Notes: generated by a model from the sequence alone, not told the origin. A stretch of DNA of 48,692 bases from Candidatus Gastranaerophilales bacterium (GCA_944325895.1 CALVCA010000011.1:1-48692); one strand, 5' to 3'; shown: positions 24,547-32,764, numbered from the stretch's first letter. Numbers and translations are program-made.

Positions 24547-25713
24547 ATGGACAAGAATTCAAAAAAATTACCTCAAATATGGCTTGGCGGAGCTCATTTT
24601 GTTAATGACATATACACAGGATTTTTAAACCCGATTATGCCGTTTATTGCCGCAAAAATAGGTATTACAATGGCAGTAGCTACAGTAATTCTCAGCATGT
24701 CACATATTTTTTCTTCGCTATTACAACCGATTTTCGGCTACTTTGCAGATAATATTTACAAAAGAGCATTTATCTTTTGGGGATTGCTGTTTACATCGTG
24801 TTTTATACCGCTTGCACCGGCAAGTAAAAGTTTATTATGGATGATAATTTTCATTATCCTCGGAAGCCTCGGCTCAAGCCTCTTTCACCCGCAAGCTCTT
24901 GGTCTTGCCAATAAATTTTCCGGTCAAAATACTTCAAAATTTTTGGGCATTTTTATTGCCATGGGTACATTGGGGTACTCGGTAGGTCCTTTAATGAGTG
25001 CTTATGTAGCTCAATTTTTCGGCTTAAATAAAATGCCTGTTTTATCAGCCATTGGAATTTTTTGGGCTTTAATAATGTTTAAATTCGTCCCTAAAATGTC
25101 AAACTCAGTTATCAAAACTGATAAATTCAAACTAAACACCGCTTTTAAACGAATACTTTCAAATAAAAAATTAAATATTTTAAATGTAATCTCAATGTTA
25201 AAATCGCTTATTTCAACATCGTGTTTTATTTTGCTGCCGTTTCTTTGGAAAAATATGGGTTACACACCATTTTTTATAGGTACAGCACTTTTTATTTTTA
25301 TTTTTGTAGGCGGTATAGGTTCACTTTTAAGCAATAAATTTGAAAAAATAGTAGGCACTAAAAACGTATTTTACTTTTCTATGATATCAACTTTGCCGCT
25401 TATGCTTCTATTTGTATTAACATATAAAACGTTCCCGGTGTTTTCATTTGCGGTATATTTTATAATGGGCTTTGTAACAATGCTTGCAGTACCCGTTACA
25501 ATGAATATGGCTCAAAGCATTATGCCCGAATATAAAAGTATTATCGGAGGATTTATAAACGGATTTTCCTGGGGAATTGTAGCACTAATCATGTCTTTAA
25601 ACGGATATGTAGCTCAAACCTTCGGAATAACAAAAGTATTACTTGGTGTTTCATTCATACCTGCAGTATTTTCTGTTTTTGTTAAATACTTATTCGATGA
25701 AAAAACTTGCTGA
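24547..25713 (+). CDS. major facilitator transporter, fosmidomycin-resistance (Fsr) type
   Basis: 388 residues with about 12 membrane segments in two halves. The opening LGGAHFVNDIYTGFLNPIMPF is close to Fsr-type proteins (the HxxxD motif in helix 1), followed by FGYFADNIYKRAF in the loop between helices 2 and 3, LGSSLFHPQALGLA, and in helix 5 MGTLGYSVGPLM. The family exports small drugs such as fosmidomycin or sugars' analogues; the natural substrate cannot be deduced. Apparently leaderless mRNA. It is the last gene of the plus-strand block before a 320-base gap. Confidence 0.82.
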   Translation: MDKNSKKLPQIWLGGAHFVNDIYTGFLNPIMPFIAAKIGITMAVATVILSMSHIFSSLLQPIFGYFADNIYKRAFIFWGLLFTSCFIPLAPASKSLLWMIIFIILGSLGSSLFHPQALGLANKFSGQNTSKFLGIFIAMGTLGYSVGPLMSAYVAQFFGLNKMPVLSAIGIFWALIMFKFVPKMSNSVIKTDKFKLNTAFKRILSNKKLNILNVISMLKSLISTSCFILLPFLWKNMGYTPFFIGTALFIFIFVGGIGSLLSNKFEKIVGTKNVFYFSMISTLPLMLLFVLTYKTFPVFSFAVYFIMGFVTMLAVPVTMNMAQSIMPEYKSIIGGFINGFSWGIVALIMSLNGYVAQTFGITKVLLGVSFIPAVFSVFVKYLFDEKTC

Positions 25714-25910
25714 TATTTTTTCGAGGTCGTTTTTGCTGCTTATTTTGCGGTTTCGCAATATTATCACCATTAAATGAATTTTTATCGTTCTTTTTAACGG
25801 TGTACACTTTATAAAATTTTCCTATACTTGATACCAGCATTTCTTAACCCAATAACTATTTAACACGAATATTATTTTTTTGTAAAATTATTAACTTTTG
25901 TTACAATATT
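25714..25910. other. intergenic stretch without a recognisable gene
   Basis: AT-rich DNA after the MFS gene. It holds a small hairpin TTGCG/CGCAA (about 25748-25761) without a T-tract on either strand and no open frame with a start signal. Nothing else was seen before the orphan promoter at 25914. Confidence 0.6.
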
Positions 25911-25913
25911 TAG

Positions 25914-25954
25914 TTGACTTGAAATTATATCATCATTATATACTTTATATATAT
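25914..25954 (+). promoter_or_regulatory. orphan promoter without a downstream gene
   Basis: TTGACT (25914-25919), 19 nt, TATACT (25939-25944), inside the block TTGAAATT-N10-TATATACTTTATATATAT. That block has the same spacing as the one before the 54-residue gene at 2390-2427. A purine-rich AGAGAGAG follows at about 25969, but no start codon comes before the terminator at 26011. Confidence 0.45.
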
Positions 25955-26033
25955 ACGAGAATATTAAAAGAGAGAGCAAATTCCTATTCCTATTTCCTAG
26001 AAAAAATTTCAGCCCCTAAAAAGGGGCTTTTTA
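25951..26033 (+). ncRNA. candidate small RNA of about 80 nt (or remnant of a lost small gene)
   Basis: Between the orphan promoter and a good terminator (AGCCCCT/AGGGGCT, then TTTTT) there are about 80 transcribed bases and no ATG, GTG or TTG suitably placed after the AGAGAGAG. It contains a pyrimidine-rich segment TTCCTATTCCTATTTCCTAG that could pair with purine-rich ribosome sites such as GAGAGAG (inference). The alternative is that a small gene like the one at 2450 has been deleted, leaving its promoter, ribosome site and terminator. Confidence 0.4.
26011..26033. terminator. terminator between the candidate small RNA and pyk
   Basis: Stem AGCCCCT/AGGGGCT (26011-26017 with 26022-26028), loop AAAA, T-tract on the plus side. 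On the minus strand it is followed by GAAATTTTTT, so it may also end pyk, whose stop codon adjoins it. Confidence 0.75.
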
Positions 26034-27470
26034 TTATGAATTTTCACAAATAGTATGAATTTTTATAAAATTAGTACCGCCAACCAAAACATTCGGCACA
26101 GATCCTGTAATAATAACTGTATCTTTTGGTTTAAGCCCTAATTTTTTAATTAAGAATTTATCAACTCTGTCTAAAGAACTTCTGTCAATTTTACTTTCAA
26201 ACTTAAAATTAACAGGGAAAACAGCTCTATATATTTTAATAGCACGGCACGTATTAATATCGGGACAACATGCTAAAATAGGCACAGATGGTTTACTGCC
26301 GGACAAGAATACCGGGGTAAAACCGCTGCCGGTCAAAGCAACAATAGCTTTAATATTTGGCACTTTTTTAATCATATCAGATATAGCAAGCCCGATAGCC
26401 ATAGCCTGAGTGTTATTTTCATTAATCATTTTTTGCGGGAAACAATTTTTGTGTAAAAATTGACTATTTTCGGTATTATCCGCAATTAACCGCATCATTT
26501 TAACGGATTCTACAGGATATTTACCTGCAGCAGTTTCGCCGGAAAGCATAATAGCATCCGTACCGTCAAGTATGGCATTCGCAACATCAGAAGCTTCAGC
26601 ACGAGTCGGAATAGGATTTTCAATCATGCTTTCCAGCATTTGAGTTGCAACAATAACGGCTTTACGTTTATTATTAGCTTTTTTAATAATTGTTTTTTGG
26701 ACAATCGGAACTTTTTCTGTCGAAATTTCAATTCCTAAATCTCCACGGGCAACCATAATACCGTCAGATAATTCTATAATTTTATCAATATTGTAAACAG
26801 CTTGAGGTTTTTCTATTTTAGATATAATTTTTATTCCGCTGTTTCTATCGTGCAAAATTTTTCGTAATTGAGCTACGTCCTCAGGCGTTCTGACAAAAGA
26901 AAGACCTATATAATCAATATCATTTTCTACTGCAAAATTAATAAAAATTTTATCACGTTCTGTCAAAACATTTATACTTCCGGTAGACCCGGGAATATTT
27001 ATACCTTTTCTTTGTTTTAAAAGCCCGTCGGTTAAAACTTTAGCACTTATAACATCACCGTTGATTTCAGTAACTTCTAGCTGTAATTTACCGTCATCAA
27101 TTAATATTTTTTCGCCCTTAGAAACATCTTTTGCAATTCCTTCATAATCAACAGGGATGATGTCATTTTCAAATTTATCCTGATGTCGGAATTTTAAAAT
27201 TTCACCTTTATTAATTTCAATAGGGGAATCCAAATTACCAATTCTGATTTTAGGTCCTTGCAAATCCAACAAAACAGGAATGAGTGTTTTTTCTTCTTTT
27301 TCAACTTCTCTTATTAAATTCAAAGTTTTTTGATGAACTTCCGGTGTTTCATGAGAAGAATTAATTCTGAATATAGTAACACCGGCTTTGTATAATTCTC
27401 TGATTATATCTTTGGAATTGGTTGCAGGTCCAAGCGTTGCAACAATTTTAGTCATTGTATAGTTTTCCAT
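26034..27470 (-). CDS. pyk: pyruvate kinase
   Basis: 478 residues, the length of forms without an extra C-terminal domain. GGGAGAG precedes the ATG. Motifs: KIVATLGPATNS, FRINSSHE (usually RLNFSHG), GPKIRIG, the Lys in ISKIEKPQAV, MVARGDLGIE, and IPTRAEASDVANAILDGTDAIMLS (split here; one continuous block at about 275-300). It converts phosphoenolpyruvate and ADP to pyruvate and ATP. Divergent from the SLH gene with a 87-base gap. Confidence 0.96.
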   Translation of the reverse strand: MENYTMTKIVATLGPATNSKDIIRELYKAGVTIFRINSSHETPEVHQKTLNLIREVEKEEKTLIPVLLDLQGPKIRIGNLDSPIEINKGEILKFRHQDKFENDIIPVDYEGIAKDVSKGEKILIDDGKLQLEVTEINGDVISAKVLTDGLLKQRKGINIPGSTGSINVLTERDKIFINFAVENDIDYIGLSFVRTPEDVAQLRKILHDRNSGIKIISKIEKPQAVYNIDKIIELSDGIMVARGDLGIEISTEKVPIVQKTIIKKANNKRKAVIVATQMLESMIENPIPTRAEASDVANAILDGTDAIMLSGETAAGKYPVESVKMMRLIADNTENSQFLHKNCFPQKMINENNTQAMAIGLAISDMIKKVPNIKAIVALTGSGFTPVFLSGSKPSVPILACCPDINTCRAIKIYRAVFPVNFKFESKIDRSSLDRVDKFLIKKLGLKPKDTVIITGSVPNVLVGGTNFIKIHTICENS

Positions 27471-27484
27471 AATCTCTCCCGTAC

Positions 27485-27513
27485 TTTACAAATTTAACTA
27501 AATAAGTTATACT
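27485..27513 (+). promoter_or_regulatory. strong promoter of the SLH gene
   Basis: TTTACA (27485-27490), exactly 17 nt, TATACT (27508-27513). It is one of the best promoters in the window, fitting an abundant envelope protein. The leader of about 38 nt ends with GGAAGGG before the ATG. Confidence 0.65.
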
Positions 27514-27557
27514 ATAAAAAAAATTGATTTACTAGTAGTTAAAAAAAGGAAGGGAAC

Positions 27558-28841
27558 ATGAAAAAATTTTTAGCTGGGTTAATGGTTATGAATTTGATGG
27601 CATGGAATGCAGTTCCTGTACTTGCAGAGTCCGTTAAAATCATGGACGTTAACAAAAGCCACTGGGCCAGTGCAGAAATTGCCGATGTTGTATCAAACAA
27701 CATTATGACCGTTGACGAGTCCGGAAATTTTTATCCGGAAGACGGAATGGAAAGGGTTGAATTTGTTTCAGCATTATTAAAAGTTTTAGCTAATGATGAT
27801 TTGAAAGTTACAAAGGCAAACCAATTTTCAGACATTAAATCATCTGACAATTATTACTTAGATGTATTACGTTCAGATCAATTAGGATTGGTTTATGGTT
27901 ATCCTGACAAAACATTCAAACCTCATCAAGTAATGTTGAGAGATGAAGCTCAATCAGTTATCAGCCATATTACAAAAGATATGAAGGCTGACTATTCAGT
28001 ATTAAATTATTTTACGGATTCTAATTTAATTCCTTCATGGGCTAAATTAGTTTATGCAAAATCGCTTGCATACGGAATTTACGTAAATTACCCGAACGCA
28101 AAAGAATTAAGACCGCTTGATAGCTTAACAAGGGCTGAAGCTGCTGTTCTTCTTGCAAGATTAAGAGATAAAATCGGCTTGGTAAAAGAAGAATATGTCG
28201 GTCCTGATTTGGAAAAAGTTCTTGCAATAGAACATTTAAATGTTAAGAAAAATGCACCTAACGATACTGTTAAAATCACAAACAAAAGAAACATTATTGT
28301 TAGCGGAAACGTATTGGAAGTAGCATTTTCCGATAAATTCAGATCAGAACTTGCAAAATCAGGCGATGTTGTTAAATTTGTAAACCCGCAGGATATCTGC
28401 ACAGAAGAAGGTACTTTATTAATACCTGCAAATTCAGTATTCTCAGGCAAAGTATTGAACATACAAGATCCGAAATGGTTTAACAAAAATGCACGTGCAT
28501 ACATTCAATTAACAGAAGTTTGCACACCTGATGGCAAGAAAATTGACCTTAATGCAAAACCTTTCTACAAAGACTATGCATTAAAAGAAGGTCCTTGGAT
28601 GACGGCCGGTAAAGTTGCATTATATACAGTAGGTCTTGGTGCAATTGGTACCGGAGCCGGTGTAGGTTTTGCATTTATACCAAATCCTGCTGAAATCGGT
28701 ACCGGTATAGCAATAGGTACTCCGGTAGGTGCAGGTGTTGGTTTGATATTAGGACTTGTAACTCCCGGTCTTAAATATCACGCTAAAGCCGGTGAACAAA
28801 TTTATGTTATACTCTGCGATGATGCAAGCATAACAAAATAA
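27558..28841 (+). CDS. S-layer-homology (SLH) domain envelope protein
   Basis: 427 residues, GGAAGGG before the ATG. Signal peptide (MKKFLAGLMVMNLMAWNAVP, cut probably after LAES or nearby). Three SLH-like units follow at about 28-85, 87-145 and 146-210, with VNKSHWASAEI, GLVYGYPDKTFKPH and LRPLDSLTRAEAAVLL. SLH domains bind cell-wall polymers; in cyanobacteria they also anchor porins to peptidoglycan. The C-terminal 170 residues are a second domain with IPANSVFSGKV and a Gly/Val-rich hydrophobic stretch, shared with the protein at 12142. It has no porin-like beta barrel, so it is probably a wall-attached periplasmic protein. Single gene with its own strong promoter and terminator. Confidence 0.85.
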   Translation: MKKFLAGLMVMNLMAWNAVPVLAESVKIMDVNKSHWASAEIADVVSNNIMTVDESGNFYPEDGMERVEFVSALLKVLANDDLKVTKANQFSDIKSSDNYYLDVLRSDQLGLVYGYPDKTFKPHQVMLRDEAQSVISHITKDMKADYSVLNYFTDSNLIPSWAKLVYAKSLAYGIYVNYPNAKELRPLDSLTRAEAAVLLARLRDKIGLVKEEYVGPDLEKVLAIEHLNVKKNAPNDTVKITNKRNIIVSGNVLEVAFSDKFRSELAKSGDVVKFVNPQDICTEEGTLLIPANSVFSGKVLNIQDPKWFNKNARAYIQLTEVCTPDGKKIDLNAKPFYKDYALKEGPWMTAGKVALYTVGLGAIGTGAGVGFAFIPNPAEIGTGIAIGTPVGAGVGLILGLVTPGLKYHAKAGEQIYVILCDDASITK

Positions 28842-28852
28842 TATGATTCACA

Positions 28853-28885
28853 AAAAAAAACGGGCACTTGGTGCCCGTTTTTTTT
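28853..28885 (+). terminator. terminator of the SLH gene
   Basis: Stem CGGGCAC/GTGCCCG (28861-28867 with 28871-28877), extended by A/T pairs, 3-nt loop TTG and a long T-tract. Confidence 0.85.
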
Positions 28886-29006
28886 ATTAAACTTTTTACC
28901 TCAGCATTTCAGGCATGATGTATAGCCACATTTATTGTCGATTTTTTTCATAATCAGCTTTACAATAATTATGAAGCTAATAAAAATTAGCAGTAAGGAG
29001 ACAATT

Positions 29007-29243
29007 ATGAAAAAAATTATTTCTACGGCAGCATTATTTGCATTATTTTTAGTACCGGCACAAGGAGCATTTGCCTGGACATATGACGGATTAGGCAGTT
29101 TAAATCCATTTACCGGTTTTAGAAACTGTAATAAGTGTGAAAAAGTAAAACCGCAAAAATGCAACAACAAATGCGAAAAAGTCATTCCGAAATGCAATGA
29201 ATGTAAAAAAGCATTTACAACGGAGATGCCATACAGGCACTAA
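29007..29243 (+). CDS. secreted Cys-rich mini-protein
   Basis: 78 residues from the ATG at 29007, with TAAGGAG 7 nt upstream; a longer in-frame version from 28935 overlaps this site and is rejected. A clear signal peptide (MKKIISTAALFALFLVPAQG then AFA, cut before W) leaves about 55 residues. Six Cys lie in a repeated CNKCEKV-type pattern: NCNKCEKVKPQKC, NNKCEKVIPKC, NECKK. The mature part is basic. No family recognised; metal binding or disulfide-stabilised secretion are both possible. TTTACA (28959) with TAAAAA 16 nt later may be its promoter. It has its own terminator. Confidence 0.7.
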   Translation: MKKIISTAALFALFLVPAQGAFAWTYDGLGSLNPFTGFRNCNKCEKVKPQKCNNKCEKVIPKCNECKKAFTTEMPYRH

Positions 29244-29266
29244 GCAGGGTAAAACCTGCTTTTTTA
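29242..29266 (+). terminator. terminator of the Cys-rich mini-protein gene
   Basis: Stem AAGCAGG/CCTGCTT (29242-29248 with 29255-29261), loop GTAAAA, then T-tract. The stem begins at the last base of the stop codon. Confidence 0.75.
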
Positions 29267-30097
29267 ATAATCAATATTTTTTAATGTTTGGAAAATTTTG
29301 TCAGTAATTTGTTGAATATATTCCTGACTAACCATACCGTTAATTACAGCATCAGCAATTTGATAATTAGGACGAATATATTCCTGAGCGGTCTTATTAA
29401 CATCTTTAAACTGCAAATCTGCAGCCGCACCTGTTTTTCCTCTAAGTGCCGCACGTCTGTACCATCTGTCTTTAATAACTTCTAACGGTGTAAATACATA
29501 GACTTTAACATCCATAATATCAGCCAAACCGTTATTCAAAACGTATAAACCTTCTGTTAAAATAACTTTTGCCGGATTTTTTACATCGCCATTGGGATCA
29601 GATACGCAGGTAACAAAATCATATTTAGGAGATACGGCACTTTCACCCGCTTTAAGTTTCAACAAATGTTCTTTCATTAAATCTAAATCGACAGCCTCCG
29701 GAGTATCAAAACTAAAGCCCGTTTTAAATAATTCCTCATAGCTGCCGGCTTTTTGAAGCTCTTTTGATGTATCTTTATAATAGTCATCGCAACGAATTAC
29801 CGTATATATACCTTCTTTTTTGTCTTTAATACAGGCTTTAATTGTATTATCAACAAAAACTGTTTTACCGGAAGCACTTTCACCAGTAATACCTATTAAA
29901 AAAGTTTTCTTTTTTTCCTGAACAACCATTCTTGCAATATTTAAAATCAAATTTTCCGAAGTCTGCAAAAACAAAGGCTGTTCGGCATGCTTATCTTCTT
30001 CCAAAATCTTTTTTAAAGATTCGACAATCTGAGATATAACTTCCATATCACGTCTGCTGGAATAATAATTATAACTGGTTAATTGAAAATTTTTCAT
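29264..30097 (-). CDS. uridine kinase / phosphoribulokinase-family P-loop kinase
   Basis: 277 residues, AGAGGAAG before the ATG. After about 60 extra N-terminal residues comes the P-loop GITGESASGKT, then VIRCDDYYKD (base/phosphate acceptor region), DTPEAVDLDLMKEHL, VILTEGLYVL with the Walker B-like strand, and the lid RWYRRAALRGKTG. This is the uridine-kinase branch, which phosphorylates uridine or cytidine. The N-terminal extension and the lid are somewhat longer than in Udk (about 210 residues), so the substrate could differ. Cytosolic. It faces the small gene at 30237 across a region with a 12-bp palindrome. Confidence 0.8.
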   Translation of the reverse strand: MKNFQLTSYNYYSSRRDMEVISQIVESLKKILEEDKHAEQPLFLQTSENLILNIARMVVQEKKKTFLIGITGESASGKTVFVDNTIKACIKDKKEGIYTVIRCDDYYKDTSKELQKAGSYEELFKTGFSFDTPEAVDLDLMKEHLLKLKAGESAVSPKYDFVTCVSDPNGDVKNPAKVILTEGLYVLNNGLADIMDVKVYVFTPLEVIKDRWYRRAALRGKTGAAADLQFKDVNKTAQEYIRPNYQIADAVINGMVSQEYIQQITDKIFQTLKNIDY

Positions 30098-30161
30098 AGT
30101 CTTCCTCTAATATATATTTTACTTTAAATTTTTTTAAATTTCCTATAATACTAAATTTTGT

Positions 30162-30173
30162 AACAATATTGTT
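30162..30173. promoter_or_regulatory. 12-bp palindrome AACAATATTGTT (possible operator)
   Basis: A perfect inverted repeat in the 139-base gap between the divergent kinase gene and the small gene at 30237. On the kinase side a TATTAT about 20 nt downstream could be its -10, so a bound regulator could affect that promoter. Confidence 0.35.
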
Positions 30174-30236
30174 TAAAAAATTAAAGATTGAGGAATAAAA
30201 TTACGTATATAAACATGTAGATAGGAGTATAAGAAC

Positions 30237-30410
30237 ATGTATCAAGAAGAAATTTTTTCAAATGCAATGACAGATTCAAAAAAAGATGGTTACGATGCAC
30301 TGACAAAAGAAATCAAAGGTATGGAAGCTTTTATCGAAAGAGTTTTTTCCAAAATCTTTGATTCAACATCATCCGTATCAGAGCGTGATTTTAATGTAAC
30401 TTCACTATAA
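30237..30410 (+). CDS. 57-residue protein of unknown function
   Basis: Begins MYQEEIFSNAMTDSKKDG and ends in FNVTSL. TAGGAG lies 9 nt before the ATG. It is acidic, helical at its centre (ALTKEIKGMEAFIERVFSKI) with no signal peptide. It is a free-standing unit ending in a hairpin shared with the convergent glycine-zipper gene. Not recognised. The intact ribosome site, terminator and lack of overlap with other genes support it as real. Confidence 0.55.
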   Translation: MYQEEIFSNAMTDSKKDGYDALTKEIKGMEAFIERVFSKIFDSTSSVSERDFNVTSL

Positions 30411-30438
30411 AAAAACCGGCTTAAGCCGTTTTTTTTTT
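30411..30438. terminator. bidirectional terminator
   Basis: Palindrome CGGCTTAAGCCG (30417-30428) flanked by A5 and T9. It serves the 57-residue gene on the plus strand and overlaps the end of the 467-residue gene on the minus strand. Confidence 0.6.
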
Positions 30439-31840
30439 ATGCTATATAAGATCCGTTACCCATCATCCAGGGCATATTCATTTGAAACATAAACGGATTG
30501 AACATATTAGTCATCATTGGATTAAATGACATAAACGGATTAAACATACCCATAGGATTAAACATTCCCATTGAATTCGACTGACTGAACGAATTTGCAA
30601 CTGTTTGTTCAGAAGAATTTCCAATATCTGCTAAAACATTTAATAAGTCATCGTCAACTTTTTCCTCAGATGCAACTGTTGTTTCCTCAGATACTACGGT
30701 TGCTTTCTCAGTGTTTTTCCCATCTGCTGTTTCTGTTGCAGCTTCATCTGTTGCTGTCGTTTCAACAGTGGCAACTTTATCAGATGTGTTTGAACAATTT
30801 TGTGCTATATTTTCAAGAGTTTGCTCAACAATCTTACCGTCTTCACTCAATTCACCGGTTTCTGCAATTTCTTGTTCTTGCAGCTCAATAGCCGTATTTA
30901 TCAATTCTAATTTAATGTCATCATCATTTTGTGCTGCAGCGGCAATCTGTGCAGCTTGTTGATCCTGAGCTATTTCCAATTCGTCTTTACCTTGAATAGC
31001 CCGTGAAGCTTTACCTAACAATATGCTGCCTAAAACACCGCAGGCAACACCGATAACTCCGCCGATAACAGTTCCTATACCCGGCACAATTGAACCGATA
31101 GCTGCACCTAATGCAGCACCGGCTTTTGCACCTGCTAAATATCCTACTGTTTCTGCAGCAACATTAATAGCTGATTTTCTAAGCTGTCTTTTTCCTGCTT
31201 CCTTACCCAAAGTTTGATATGTTTCTACAATATTCGGAACTTCGCATGCCGCAGATATAACAGCCATACCGCCGCCGCCCTTTGCAGCTTTTTTAACAAA
31301 ACGCAATGCACTGCAGGATGCTGCTGCTTTTTTAGATGCACCTTTAATAGCTGTAACACCTGTCTTATCTGCAACAAATCTTACTGCTTTTTTAACTCTT
31401 CCCGCTGGAACAGGTCTGTTTTTAAATACCTGATAATCAATCCTTGCCTTTTGTGCTTCCAAATTCTTTAATATATTAAAATTACCGCTTTGCAATGCTG
31501 TTTGAGCCTGCTGTCTTAAAGCATTATAAGCAGCATCTTTCGGTAAACTTTTTGCAAAAGCTGTCAATTCATTTTTGGTCATAACCTTTTTGGTTGCATC
31601 AAAAATATTTTTTGAAGCCCTTCTGATTTGAATATTCTGAGCAGATTCCGCTGAAATCCCTCTGAAAGCTTCTTTGAAATTCTTTTTATTTCTCAATACC
31701 CAGGCCCCGCCTTCAAATACATACATTATACCCAATGTCGGTAAAATCGGTGTTTCTAAGTGGTTTATAGATGCACCTGTTGCGTAACGTGCCAAATTGT
31801 TTAAATCGTTAATATTTACGTATGGTAAATTATTCGACAT
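30437..31840 (-). CDS. glycine-zipper membrane protein with Met/Asn/Pro-rich tail, function unknown
   Basis: 467 residues; AAGGGGAT precedes the ATG. A basic N-terminal part (1-190) without a signal peptide is followed by a hydrophobic stretch with CEVPNI (199-204) and a long Ala/Gly-rich double membrane segment (232-276: small residues every four, as in glycine zippers). A charged Gln-rich helix and an acidic Thr/Glu linker follow. The tail (about 425-467) repeats NPM-type units such as MGMFNPMGMFNPFMSFNP. Residues 190-300 align with residues 112-195 of the neighbour at 31938 (FELPNI, AGTALGAVGTALLGPVGSIVG). Glycine zippers are common in pore-forming proteins and phage-tail-associated membrane proteins, but no function can be assigned. 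Shares the GCAATTT upstream element. Confidence 0.75.
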   Translation of the reverse strand: MSNNLPYVNINDLNNLARYATGASINHLETPILPTLGIMYVFEGGAWVLRNKKNFKEAFRGISAESAQNIQIRRASKNIFDATKKVMTKNELTAFAKSLPKDAAYNALRQQAQTALQSGNFNILKNLEAQKARIDYQVFKNRPVPAGRVKKAVRFVADKTGVTAIKGASKKAAASCSALRFVKKAAKGGGGMAVISAACEVPNIVETYQTLGKEAGKRQLRKSAINVAAETVGYLAGAKAGAALGAAIGSIVPGIGTVIGGVIGVACGVLGSILLGKASRAIQGKDELEIAQDQQAAQIAAAAQNDDDIKLELINTAIELQEQEIAETGELSEDGKIVEQTLENIAQNCSNTSDKVATVETTATDEAATETADGKNTEKATVVSEETTVASEEKVDDDLLNVLADIGNSSEQTVANSFSQSNSMGMFNPMGMFNPFMSFNPMMTNMFNPFMFQMNMPWMMGNGSYIA

Positions 31841-31866
31841 TTTTATATCCCCTTAATCCCCTGATG

Positions 31867-31899
31867 TATATATTAAAAAATTCTTTACAAAAAAATTGC
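31867..31899 (-). promoter_or_regulatory. GCAATTT...TATATA element upstream of the 467-residue gene
   Basis: Minus strand: GCAATTTTTTTG (from 31899), 21 nt after GCAATT, then TATATA (31872-31867). The first 12 bases are identical to the element before the 266-residue gene. Confidence 0.45.
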
Positions 31900-31918
31900 T
31901 TTTTTGTAAAGAAAAGTT

Positions 31919-31939
31919 AAGCCGGAAAATTTCCGGCTT
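31919..31939 (-). terminator. hairpin after the 266-residue gene
   Basis: AAGCCGGAAAATTTCCGGCTT, a nearly perfect palindrome overlapping the stop codon of the gene at 31938. It is followed on the minus strand by AACTTTTCTTT, a weak T-tract. It separates that gene from the promoter of the 467-residue gene. Confidence 0.55.
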
Positions 31940-32738
31940 ATGCTTGAACATTTAATTGGGGTTGTTGTTTATTATTCATTTGATTCAGATAATTAAAGTA
32001 TGCATTAGCCATAAAATCATCATTCATGTTTGATCCGTATAATAATTTTTGATACATAGCCAAATCATTCGGGGTGCCAAACGGATTTGTCATTTGCGGA
32101 GCCGGTTGTTGCTCTGACGGCTGGGCTGTTTGTAAAGATTGAGTTAATTCAGCTTCTTTAGCTGCTTTCTTTTCTGTATAACTTTTACCGACAACAACTT
32201 TAGCTAACATATCACCAACAATGAAACCTACGATAGAACCAACAGGACCTAACAATGCTGTACCTACGGCACCTAATGCAGTACCTGCCGCAATTCTTAC
32301 GGCACTCTTACCTGCTTCTGCTGCACCTGCTAAAAGCCCTTCATCTTTTGATGCTCTGAAAATATTAGGTAATTCAAATGCAACCATTAAAACAGTACCG
32401 AGTAACGGAGCTCTTTTACCTAAACCTTTTAATGTACCGCCTATTTTTTTGAAAAATCCTACATTTTTATTTTTCCATAATGCTGAAACATCTTTGCCGT
32501 AAGATTTTAACGAATCTTTCAGAGCAGCAAATACTTTTTTATCAGCAGTAGCTCTATCGGCTTTTTGAAATGCATCTCCAACCTGTTTATGGAATTTGTA
32601 AAAACGTCCTTTTCCTATCTTTTTGTTGTAGCGTTTATACGCCTTTAATTTACTTGAAACATTTGATGCAAACCTATCGTCGAATATAAGTCTGCCCATG
32701 TAATTCAAACCTTTTCCTGCAATTTTTGCAATACCCAT
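31938..32738 (-). CDS. glycine-zipper membrane protein, paralogue of the 467-residue neighbour
   Basis: 266 residues. The N-terminal 110 residues are very basic (KAYKRYNKKIGKGRFYKFHK) and probably helical, without a signal peptide. A hydrophobic segment (112-126) ends in FELPNI, followed by a Gly/Ala-rich double segment (146-183) and a Gln/Pro/Asn-rich tail. The hydrophobic core matches the gene at 30437, which lies just downstream on the same strand. AGGAAAAGG lies upstream of the ATG. Both have their own copy of the GCAATTT...TATA element, so they are separate units under what looks like common control. Function unknown. Confidence 0.72.
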   Translation of the reverse strand: MGIAKIAGKGLNYMGRLIFDDRFASNVSSKLKAYKRYNKKIGKGRFYKFHKQVGDAFQKADRATADKKVFAALKDSLKSYGKDVSALWKNKNVGFFKKIGGTLKGLGKRAPLLGTVLMVAFELPNIFRASKDEGLLAGAAEAGKSAVRIAAGTALGAVGTALLGPVGSIVGFIVGDMLAKVVVGKSYTEKKAAKEAELTQSLQTAQPSEQQPAPQMTNPFGTPNDLAMYQKLLYGSNMNDDFMANAYFNYLNQMNNKQQPQLNVQA

Positions 32739-32764
32739 AATAAACCTACCTTTTCCTAACCTTA

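Noticed and set aside
28088-28504. 138-codon minus-strand frame opposite the SLH gene
   Set aside because: Shadow of a clear gene; composition unlike a protein of this genome.
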